Positions 1-4,577 of a stretch of 7,286 nt of DNA are shown one piece after another. Location: NCBI GenBank assembly GCA_002315655.1, contig DCHO01000033.1:1-7286 (forward strand), given 5' to 3'. The stretch comes from Christensenella sp. UBA1750. Its GTDB lineage: Bacteria > Bacillota > Clostridia > Christensenellales > UBA1750. The notes below the pieces were generated by a model that worked only from the letters and a program-made list of their open reading frames with translations, ran no database searches and was not told where the DNA came from. The position numbers were made by a program, and so were the translations under genes. The first letter of the stretch is position 1, and each line of letters begins with the position of its first letter.

Positions 1-416
1 AGGGCTTCTGCTCCGGCGGCGGCATCGCGCAGCTGGCTTACACCGTGGGTCTGTCCTACGCCCAGCGCGGCGAAGCCCCGGCCTATTGGGGAAAGGAAAT
101 CACCGCAAAGGATGTGGCACTTGCCGCAAAGAACGGCGATACGGCCGCGTTGGAGACCTTCGACCTTTCCGCAAAATACTTAGGCAAGGGCTTGTCCCTG
201 CTCATCGACATTCTGAACCCCGACTGCATCGTGCTGGGTTCGGTCTACGCCCGGTGCGAAGACCTGTTCCAGAAGGAAATGCGCCGCGTTTTAGCGGAAG
301 ACACCCTGCCCGGCTCGCTTTCCTGCTGCCGCATCGTCCCGGCCAAATTGGGGGATTCCATCGGCGATCACGCCGCCCTGTCGCTGGCGGTACAGGCATA
401 CGAACAGCGCAAATAA
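1..416 (+). CDS. ROK-family sugar kinase/regulator, C-terminal part (5' end outside window)
   Basis: The reading frame is already open at base 3 and ends at a TAA at 414-416, leaving about 137 residues of the C-terminal half. The first residues read GFCSGGGIAQLA, which matches the segment that follows the ROK zinc/substrate region in clostridial members. Further on come a helical KYLGKGLSLLIDILNPDCIVLGS stretch (the ROK 'N-x-x-NP-x-x-I-V-x-GG' region, here with GS) and the terminal LGDSIGDHAALSLAVQA helix, equivalent to the usual 'A.lvGAA.La' ending. ROK proteins are cytoplasmic ATP-dependent hexose or N-acylhexosamine kinases, or NagC/XylR-type repressors. The N-terminal half is missing, so kinase and repressor cannot be told apart, and the sugar cannot be named. 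It lies 25 bp upstream of the DgoK-like kinase on the same strand, so both probably share an operon for sugar or sugar-acid use. The family assignment is fairly secure. Confidence 0.85.
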   Translation, partial: GFCSGGGIAQLAYTVGLSYAQRGEAPAYWGKEITAKDVALAAKNGDTAALETFDLSAKYLGKGLSLLIDILNPDCIVLGSVYARCEDLFQKEMRRVLAEDTLPGSLSCCRIVPAKLGDSIGDHAALSLAVQAYEQRK

Positions 417-441
417 TCGCTCAATAAAGGAGATTTTTAGC

Positions 442-1386
442 ATGAAAAACCGTATTCTGCTCGATATGGGCACCACCAATACCCGCCTTGCCCTCTACTG
501 CGATTCCGAGCGCAAGGCACTGGAAAAGCTGCACGTTGGCGCGGGAACCTCCGTAAGCGAAGGCAAGGACTACCTCTTTTCCACCGTCCGCGCCAAAATC
601 CTTGAAATTCTTGCCGCCAACAACCTGACGGAAAATGATCTGACCGGCATTTACGCTTCCGGCATGGCGGGCTCTGAATTGGGGCTTATGGACGCGCCCC
701 GTTGCGCCCTGCCCGCTTCCATCTCCGACCTGCAAAAGAACGGCGTAACCAAGGTGCTGCCCGCACTGTCCTGTGTCCCCTGCACCGTGCTGCCTGGCAT
801 CGAGAGTGCAGACCGCAGCGACCTTTCCACCTTTGACGTGGCGCGGGGCGAGGAAACCGAGCTTTACGGCATCCTTTCCGCCATGGACGTACAGACCCCC
901 GTGGCGCTGATTCTGCCCGGCACCCACAACAAGCTCATTGTGGTGGACGAGAACAAGCGCATCACCAAGGTGCAGACCTTCATTTCCGGCGAACTCATCG
1001 CGGCGGTTTCCGGGCACACCATTCTCAAATCCAGCGTCACCTTGGAGGACACCTTTGACAAGGACGCGCTGCTCATGGGCGCGAAACAGGAGGAAATAGA
1101 CGGCCTCGCCGGTGCGCTGTTCAAGGTGCGCCTGTCCGGCCAGCTTGACGCAAACACCCCCAATCTGTTCAAGTCCTCCTTCTTAATCGGCGCGGTGCTC
1201 TCCGGCGACGCCCGGCAGATCGCCAAGCACGCGTGCGGTGCAAACCTGCTCATCGGTGGCAAGGCCATCCTGCGCGAATCCTTAGCCACCATTTTGAAGG
1301 AAGTCTACGGCATGGATTCCGCCACCGTTCCCGATGAGGTCGTCGAGGAATCCACCTTCCGGGGCATCCTCGCTGTCATTGATTAA
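442..1386 (+). CDS. dgoK: 2-dehydro-3-deoxygalactonokinase (DgoK family)
   Basis: Likely phosphorylates 2-dehydro-3-deoxy-D-galactonate, or a related 2-keto-3-deoxy sugar acid, with ATP in the cytoplasm. This is the step before aldolase cleavage in the De Ley-Doudoroff galactonate route. The 314 residues fit the family (about 290-330). Visible signatures are the N-terminal phosphate-binding DMGTTNTR (8-15), YASGMAGSELG (71-81), ARGEET at 134-139 (the family's MRGEE site), LPGTHNK (158-164), FISGEL (180-185) and a C-terminal IGGKAILRE (271-279). The start at 442 is supported by AAAGGAGA at 426-433, 8 nt upstream. It follows the ROK gene after 25 bp with no terminator between them, and a hairpin terminator lies just after its stop. 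No aldolase or dehydratase partner lies inside the window, so the exact substrate is inferred from family only. Confidence 0.85.
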   Translation: MKNRILLDMGTTNTRLALYCDSERKALEKLHVGAGTSVSEGKDYLFSTVRAKILEILAANNLTENDLTGIYASGMAGSELGLMDAPRCALPASISDLQKNGVTKVLPALSCVPCTVLPGIESADRSDLSTFDVARGEETELYGILSAMDVQTPVALILPGTHNKLIVVDENKRITKVQTFISGELIAAVSGHTILKSSVTLEDTFDKDALLMGAKQEEIDGLAGALFKVRLSGQLDANTPNLFKSSFLIGAVLSGDARQIAKHACGANLLIGGKAILRESLATILKEVYGMDSATVPDEVVEESTFRGILAVID

Positions 1387-1403
1387 AATAATACCAAAGC
1401 AAA

Positions 1404-1437
1404 AGCGGAGGCACGATTTTGTGCTTCCGCTCTTTTT
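1404..1437. terminator. bidirectional intrinsic terminator between convergent genes
   Basis: Left arm AGCGGAGGCAC (1404-1414), loop GATTTT, right arm GTGCTTCCGCT (1421-1431): an 11-bp stem with one G-T wobble. On the plus strand it is followed by CTTTTT. On the minus strand the stem is followed by TTTTGCTTT. It starts 18 bp after the dgoK stop and 13 bp after the metallophosphoesterase stop, so it probably ends both transcripts. Confidence 0.88.
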
Positions 1438-1443
1438 ATCCGT

Positions 1444-2151
1444 TTATTCGATTACGCAGTCCGTTACATCCAGCAGCCTGAAATCCAGTGCGTCGCAGGA
1501 GACCAACCGATACTGTATTCCATTTCGTTCCCCGTTGAAGCCCATTTTCACGCCGTCGCTGTGCAAATGTCCGTAAACGCACAGCTTCACACGGTATTTT
1601 TCCAGCAATCGCGTGAAATCCGTGTCCCCTTCTCCGCTTAAAAACGGCGGGTAGTGCATCATGCACACGATGGGCTTGCCCTGCGCCTTCTTTTCCGCGT
1701 CCTGTAAGGAGAGCTCCAAGCGGATTTTTTCCCGCTCGAACACCTTTTTGTCCTGGGATTCCCCGGCGTTCTCGGAGACCAACAGCCAGCCGCGGCTGCC
1801 GCAGACCACAAAGTCGCCTAAGTCAAAGGCATCGTTCTGTATGGCGCGATTGCCCTCCGGCAGCAGCATTCTGACCCGCGTTAAGGACGACCACCAGTAG
1901 TCGTGGTTGCCGCGCAGCAGCATTTTGCGCCCCGGCAGTGCCATAATGCGCGCAATATCGTCTTTTGCGTCCTCCATGCTCATCGCCCAGCTGGTGTCCC
2001 CGGGCAGCAGCACCACATCGTTTTCCTCAACGCGGCTTTCCCAGTCCGCACGGATTTTCTCAAAGTGGTTCTCCCAATGGGCACCGAAAACCTCCATGGG
2101 TTTTTCTTGCCCGCCCGGCAGATGCAGATCGCCAATGGCATAGATGCGCAT
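1444..2151 (-). CDS. calcineurin-like metallophosphoesterase
   Basis: A 235-residue soluble protein with the complete metal-binding set of the metallophosphoesterase superfamily (PF00149). The motifs are GDLHL (Asp8, His10), GDTSW (Asp52), GNHDYWW (Asn82-His83-Asp84), HYPP (His166) and GHLHSDG (His195, His197). These residues hold two divalent metals and hydrolyse phosphomono- or diesters. The substrate is unknown. It resembles the short stand-alone clostridial/Bacillus group that I associate from memory with COG1768. The frame extends upstream to 2310, but that stretch is basic, low-complexity and overlaps the zinc-ribbon gene, so the ATG at 2151 is chosen, where the conserved N-terminal strand MRIYAIGD begins. 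An AGGAGA lies 13 nt upstream, which is rather far, and may mean weak or coupled translation. It follows the zinc-ribbon gene after 28 bp and is probably cotranscribed with it. Confidence 0.9.
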   Translation of the reverse strand: MRIYAIGDLHLPGGQEKPMEVFGAHWENHFEKIRADWESRVEENDVVLLPGDTSWAMSMEDAKDDIARIMALPGRKMLLRGNHDYWWSSLTRVRMLLPEGNRAIQNDAFDLGDFVVCGSRGWLLVSENAGESQDKKVFEREKIRLELSLQDAEKKAQGKPIVCMMHYPPFLSGEGDTDFTRLLEKYRVKLCVYGHLHSDGVKMGFNGERNGIQYRLVSCDALDFRLLDVTDCVIE

Positions 2152-2179
2152 AATGCTTGTGTCTTCTCCTGCTGCTTGA

Positions 2180-2596
2180 TTATTCCTCTTCTTCCTCGTC
2201 CATGAGTTCTTCGGGCTTTTCCTCTTCCTCTTCTTCCTCGTCCATGCCCAGTTCCTTGTGGATCTCGGAATATTCGGTGGAGGGGATGTCCTCGTCCACG
2301 TCGATGTCAATCTCTTCCAGCTCCGAGGTGGTTTCCATGGCGGTCACTTCGCCCTCGTCGCCCACAACGCCGGTATCGTCCTCGTCGCCTCTGGGGCCGT
2401 CGCTCTCCTGGCGCTTGAGCTCTTTTAAGCAAACGGCGCACAGGTCTTCGCCGGGCAGCGCAGGACGCTCCCCGCAGGCCGTGCACAGCTCCTCATGATC
2501 GTCCTCGCCGCGCATCTCACGCTTGCAGACGGAGCAGAAACGCTCGGTATCCGGCATATAGTTCAGTTCGCAGCGCGGGCACTTGATATAACCCAT
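2180..2596 (-). CDS. double zinc-ribbon protein with polyacidic C-terminal tail
   Basis: A 138-residue protein of unknown function. The N-terminal half holds two tandem four-cysteine zinc ribbons with identical internal spacing: Cys6-Cys9/Cys21-Cys24 (CPRC, CSVC) and Cys38-Cys41/Cys53-Cys56 (CTAC, CAVC), with 11 residues between the CxxC pairs each time. From about residue 60 on, the chain is very rich in Asp and Glu and probably disordered. It ends in two runs of the type MDEEEEE, the first of which continues with further Glu residues and a Lys-Pro. Such ribbons usually bind nucleic acid or protein, and the acidic tail could mimic nucleic acid or recruit a basic partner. Both ideas are inference. 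The start is well supported by GGAGG 8 nt upstream (plus-strand 2605-2609). It is the first gene of the operon with the metallophosphoesterase, so it may regulate or deliver that enzyme. Confidence 0.82.
   Translation of the reverse strand: MGYIKCPRCELNYMPDTERFCSVCKREMRGEDDHEELCTACGERPALPGEDLCAVCLKELKRQESDGPRGDEDDTGVVGDEGEVTAMETTSELEEIDIDVDEDIPSTEYSEIHKELGMDEEEEEEEKPEELMDEEEEE
2183..2246. repeat. 22-bp exact direct repeat coding for the acidic tail
   Basis: Positions 2183-2204 and 2225-2246 are identical over 22 bases, 42 bp apart and in frame. On the coding strand each copy encodes a Met-Asp followed by a run of Glu. Together with the interrupted GAG/GAA runs between them, this makes a purine-rich, slippage-prone stretch. 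A 42-bp (14-codon) shift would keep the frame, so the tail length could vary between strains. Confidence 0.85.
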
Positions 2597-2733
2597 AAAT
2601 CAATCCTCCGCATCAAATTTCCTTGGTGCATTTATCCGCAATATTCATCAAATCCCGGAGATTCCTCAAAAAACGCCGTTTTCATGGGGTTTTTGCACGC
2701 TTCTCCTGAGAATGTTTCCGTTAATCGTTCCAT

Positions 2734-2762
2734 ATCATAGCACGAAAGAATGCACGTTGCAA
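2734..2762 (-). promoter_or_regulatory. candidate sigma-A promoter for the zinc-ribbon/phosphoesterase operon
   Basis: On the minus strand, a -35 TTGCAA (2762-2757, 4 of 6 consensus) and a -10 TATGAT (2739-2734, 5 of 6) are separated by 17 bp. The predicted start near 2727 would give a leader of about 130 nt before the ATG at 2596. I see no convincing hairpin or riboswitch in that leader. Confidence 0.5.
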
Positions 2763-2854
2763 GAGGATGATGCTACCTTTTACCAAATCTGTCTATTCTT
2801 AACATTCGTTTCCGCGCTTACAGGATATTTCCTTATATAATCGTATGTTTTGCG

Positions 2855-2880
2855 CCTGTTTTTGCCTGTTTCTTCCTGTT
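2855..2880 (+). repeat. three CCTGTT repeats at exact 10-bp spacing upstream of a promoter
   Basis: CCTGTT occurs at 2855-2860, 2865-2870 and 2875-2880. The last copy overlaps the first two bases of the -35 box at 2879. A 10-bp period puts all three copies on the same DNA face, as in operator arrays. The stretch is T-rich. Regulator unknown; role inferred from position only. Confidence 0.5.
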
Positions 2881-2907
2881 GACGGCAGGGAAAGAACGTG
2901 GTATCAT
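2879..2907 (+). promoter_or_regulatory. strong sigma-A-type promoter for the methyltransferase leader
   Basis: -35 TTGACG (2879-2884, 5 of 6) and -10 TATCAT (2902-2907, 5 of 6) with the optimal 17-bp spacer. Transcription should start near 2914, about 225 nt before the methyltransferase ATG. No better plus-strand promoter lies closer to the gene. Confidence 0.75.
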
Positions 2908-2913
2908 ATAAAA

Positions 2914-3070
2914 GGCTTAAATGTGTACCTTTCGGAATCCTTTCGACTATGCCTTTCAAAGCATCCCGTCGACCCGCAGAGCGTTTTCGCTCTGTACCGT
3001 TCACAATTATCCTTTCGATCAGGTACGAGCTCTGGCGCGGTCAATTCATTTGGCCGCGTTAGTTTTTTCT
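2914..3070 (+). ncRNA. candidate structured leader RNA (riboswitch-like or attenuator)
   Basis: The predicted 5' leader can fold into a multibranched RNA. A closing helix pairs GTACCT (2925-2930) with AGGTAC (3021-3026). Inside it, arm 1 pairs TCGAC (2943-2947) with GTCGA (2968-2972), with an inner ATGC/GCAT helix. Arm 2 is a perfect hairpin CAGAGCG-TTTT-CGCTCTG (2977-2994). CCTTTCG recurs at 2928, 2939 and 3011, and CCTTTCA occurs at 2952. An intrinsic terminator follows directly (3036-3068). I do not recognise a known riboswitch consensus: T-box, TPP, FMN, SAM-I, cobalamin, purine and THF signatures were looked for by eye and not seen. It could equally be an independent small RNA of about 155 nt. 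The helices are visible in the sequence, but function is inference. Confidence 0.45.
3036..3068 (+). terminator. intrinsic terminator/attenuator in the methyltransferase leader
   Basis: Left arm CGCGGTCAA (3036-3044), loop TTCAT, right arm TTGGCCGCG (3050-3058): a 9-bp stem with one G-T wobble. It is followed by TTAG and six T residues (3063-3068). It sits between the promoter and the methyltransferase start, 70 bp before the ATG, so it would have to be read through for the gene to be expressed from that promoter. Confidence 0.7.
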
Positions 3071-3138
3071 ATTGCCTCTCTATCCTGTCCGAAGCTTCTG
3101 TTTTCTATCCCTACTATACGCACAAAGGAGCCGCAATT

Positions 3139-3747
3139 ATGTATTCTGTTACCGTTTTCGGTCACGAATTGCACATCGCTTCTTCGCCGACCCTCTTTTC
3201 GCCGGAGCATCCCGATAAAGGCACGCTGGCCATGGTCTCCACCGTGAACCTCACGCCCGGGCAAAGCCTTCTGGACTTGGGCTGCGGAACGGGGCTGGTG
3301 GGCATCGGCGCGGCACTGACCTTGGGGGAAGAAAATGTGGTGCTGACCGACGTGGACGAAACGGCGGTGCGCATTGCGCGGGAAAATTCGGCGCGAAACG
3401 GCGTTCCGAATGTGAGCGTGGTCTGCGGGGACGCGCTCTCCGCCGTCACGCGCAAGGATTTTGACTGGATTTTGTCCAACCCGCCCTACCATGCGGACTT
3501 TTCCGTGGCCAAGACCTTCATCGAAAAGGGGTTCAATCGGCTGAAAATCGGCGGGAAAATGGTGATGGTGGTGAAAAGAGAGCTTTGGTATCGCAACAAG
3601 CTGACCGCCATTTTCGGCGGCGTTTCCATGCAGGAGATCGACGGGTATTTCGTCTTTACCGCCGAAAAGCGGAAAATGCAGTATGCGAACCTCAAGGAAA
3701 AAGCCCCCAAGACCCCGCCCAAGGAGCACAAGGGGCGGAGAAGATAG
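3139..3747 (+). CDS. RsmC-like class I SAM-dependent methyltransferase
   Basis: A 202-residue cytoplasmic methyltransferase of the MTS/RsmC type (PF05175), which methylates exocyclic amino groups, usually guanine N2 in rRNA. Motif I is LLDLGCGTG (44-52), an acidic residue follows strand 2 (TDVDE, Asp71), a GD pair lies at 97-98, and the catalytic NPPY motif is at 114-117 (SNPPYHADF). Canonical RsmC is about 340 residues with a duplicated domain; this is the single-domain Gram-positive form, so the exact RNA site cannot be named. The tail after about residue 175 is Lys/Arg-rich and ends GRRR, which fits RNA contact. The frame stays open upstream to 2845, but that part shows no family similarity and crosses the terminator. 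The ATG at 3139 has AAAGGAG 8 nt upstream. The GNAT gene follows after 9 bp. Confidence 0.88.
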   Translation: MYSVTVFGHELHIASSPTLFSPEHPDKGTLAMVSTVNLTPGQSLLDLGCGTGLVGIGAALTLGEENVVLTDVDETAVRIARENSARNGVPNVSVVCGDALSAVTRKDFDWILSNPPYHADFSVAKTFIEKGFNRLKIGGKMVMVVKRELWYRNKLTAIFGGVSMQEIDGYFVFTAEKRKMQYANLKEKAPKTPPKEHKGRRR

Positions 3748-3756
3748 GAGAAAGCC

Positions 3757-4272
3757 ATGCTGCCGAAAAAGGAAACCCTCCAAACCGCGAGGCTCACCCT
3801 GCGCTCCTTTTGCGAAAGCGATCGGGAAAACGCACTTACTGTCCTCTATAATGATGAGGTCAAGCAGACCTATATGATTCCCGATTTTCCCACGGAGGAC
3901 AAGGCGATTGCGCTCTTTCACAGGCTCATGGACTTATCCAAGGATGAACGCCATTTCGTTTACGCCATCGACCGGGGCGGAAAACTCATCGGCTGGGTCA
4001 ACGATTGCGAAATGGAAGGCAACACCGTAGAGCTTGGGTATGTCATTCACCCGGATTACAAGGGCAACGGCTACATGACCGAAGCCCTCACGGCTTGCAT
4101 CCGCGAGCTTTTCCGCATGGGCTGCGAGCAAATCCTCTGCGGCTATTTTGAGGAAAACCCCGCCAGCCACCGCGTCATGCTCAAAGCCGGGATGCGCGAC
4201 CTCGACAAGACAGACACCATCGACTATCGCGGCAAGCCCCACCTTTGCCGCTATTGCGAAATCGTAAAGTAA
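3757..4272 (+). CDS. GNAT acetyltransferase, RimJ/RimL type
   Basis: A 171-residue N-acetyltransferase (PF13302 type) that transfers acetyl from acetyl-CoA to an amine, in this branch often a protein N-terminus, but also antibiotics or small amines. Seen are the N-terminal strand LQTARLTLRSF (8-18) typical of RimJ/RimL, and ELGYVIHPDYKGNGYMTEAL (92-111) carrying the acetyl-CoA pyrophosphate loop (YKGNGYMTEA). Motif B is ENPASHRVMLKAGM (133-146), where the Asn and the KAGM end are hallmarks. Length is normal for the family. The AGGAG site (3746-3750) overlaps the stop codon of the methyltransferase and lies 6 nt before the ATG, so translation is probably coupled. The pairing with an RNA methyltransferase suggests a ribosome- or translation-related target, but this is inference. 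Confidence 0.88.
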   Translation: MLPKKETLQTARLTLRSFCESDRENALTVLYNDEVKQTYMIPDFPTEDKAIALFHRLMDLSKDERHFVYAIDRGGKLIGWVNDCEMEGNTVELGYVIHPDYKGNGYMTEALTACIRELFRMGCEQILCGYFEENPASHRVMLKAGMRDLDKTDTIDYRGKPHLCRYCEIVK

Positions 4273-4278
4273 CCTTCC

Positions 4279-4312
4279 CGCCTGCAGGCGTAAGGCGTCC
4301 CCATTTATGGGG
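4279..4312. repeat. two short palindromes at the start of an intergenic hairpin array
   Basis: CGCCTGCAGGCG (4279-4290) is a perfect 12-bp palindrome 6 bp after the GNAT stop. CCCCATTTATGGGG (4299-4312) is a perfect stem-loop. Neither is followed by a T-run, so neither is a standard intrinsic terminator. Confidence 0.7.
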
Positions 4313-4384
4313 CTGCAAAGCAGAGCGCGGTAGTGAATTTCGACCCAGTGGGTCGAAAGAGCCGCGCTGACCGAGGCCGCAGCC
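4311..4384. repeat. three concentric inverted repeats (one long structured hairpin)
   Basis: Three perfect nested helices share one axis. The outer is GGCTGC (4311-4316) with GCAGCC (4379-4384). The middle is AGCGCGG (4324-4330) with CCGCGCT (4362-4368). The inner is TTTCGACCC (4338-4346) with GGGTCGAAA (4350-4358), with a 3-nt AGT loop. The outer helix shares two bases with the preceding stem-loop, so the two folds would compete. Such nesting is unlikely by chance and suggests a folded RNA or cruciform. No function can be assigned. Confidence 0.75.
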
Positions 4385-4391
4385 GAGACCT

Positions 4392-4495
4392 GTCGCGTAG
4401 CGACTGAAGGGGCGTTCTCAGGCTCCTCCGCTTGCGGGGGAGCTGTCAGCCGTCGAGGCTGACTGAGGGAGTCCCCGGGCGCCGCCGAGGCGCCC
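4392..4495. repeat. cluster of four GC-rich hairpins, partly a branched unit
   Basis: A small hairpin GTCGC-GTA-GCGAC lies at 4392-4404. CTCA (4417-4420) pairs with TGAG (4464-4467) and closes two adjacent hairpins: GCTCCTCCGC/GCGGGGGAGC (4422-4431/4434-4443, one wobble) and GTCAGCC/GGCTGAC (4445-4451/4457-4463). Then GGGCGCC/GGCGCCC (4477-4483/4489-4495) has a GCCGA loop, nearly the same as the GTCGA loop of the preceding hairpin. From memory, the GGCTCC...GGGGGAGCTGTCAGCC...CTGAGGGAG pattern resembles an intergenic repeat widespread in gut Clostridia. This was not checked. Confidence 0.7.
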
Positions 4496-4500
4496 CGCGA

Positions 4501-4555
4501 CCAGAGCCCCCCACCCGGCAAGCAGCTTTGCTGCTTGCCGGGTGGGGGGTTCTGG
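4501..4555. repeat. 26-bp near-perfect hairpin with 3-nt loop
   Basis: Left arm 4501-4526 and right arm 4530-4555 pair over 26 bp with a single G-T wobble (4506/4550) and a TTT loop (4527-4529). The arms contain a C6/G6 run and a CAAGCAGC/GCTGCTTG core. It lies 23 bp beyond the stop of the minus-strand ASCH-S66 gene. No T-run follows on either strand, so it may block transcription, protect 3' ends of both convergent messages, or be a repeat element. It is not a textbook terminator. Confidence 0.85.
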
Positions 4556-4577
4556 TTAGCGTCCGTACCTGTTCTGC

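Noticed and set aside
421..1292. Long antisense frames opposite dgoK
   Set aside because: They are shadows created by GC-biased codon positions in a clearly recognisable kinase gene.
2152..2310. 53-codon upstream extension of the metallophosphoesterase frame
   Set aside because: It overlaps the acidic-tail repeats of the zinc-ribbon gene in another frame, giving a Lys/Arg-rich artefact. The conserved fold starts at the ATG at 2151.
2632..2685. 17-codon minus-strand upstream ORF (MKTAFFEESPGFDEYCG)
   Set aside because: It lies in the presumed leader of the zinc-ribbon operon, but the nearest AGGAG is 17 nt upstream of its ATG, so translation is not supported.
2836..2841. Perfect TATAAT on the plus strand
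   Set aside because: No -35-like hexamer is found at 16-18 bp upstream. The promoter at 2879-2907 is much better formed.
2914..3070. T-box, TPP, FMN, SAM-I, cobalamin, purine or THF riboswitch
   Set aside because: None of the conserved core sequences of these classes was found by eye, so the leader is left unnamed.
2845..3138. Upstream extension of the methyltransferase frame (about 98 codons)
   Set aside because: It begins before the promoter, crosses the leader terminator and shows no methyltransferase similarity. The ATG at 3139 has a proper ribosome binding site.
4273..4577. CRISPR array or integron attC site
   Set aside because: The hairpins differ in sequence and spacing, there are no regular direct repeats with spacers, and no integrase or cas gene is present.
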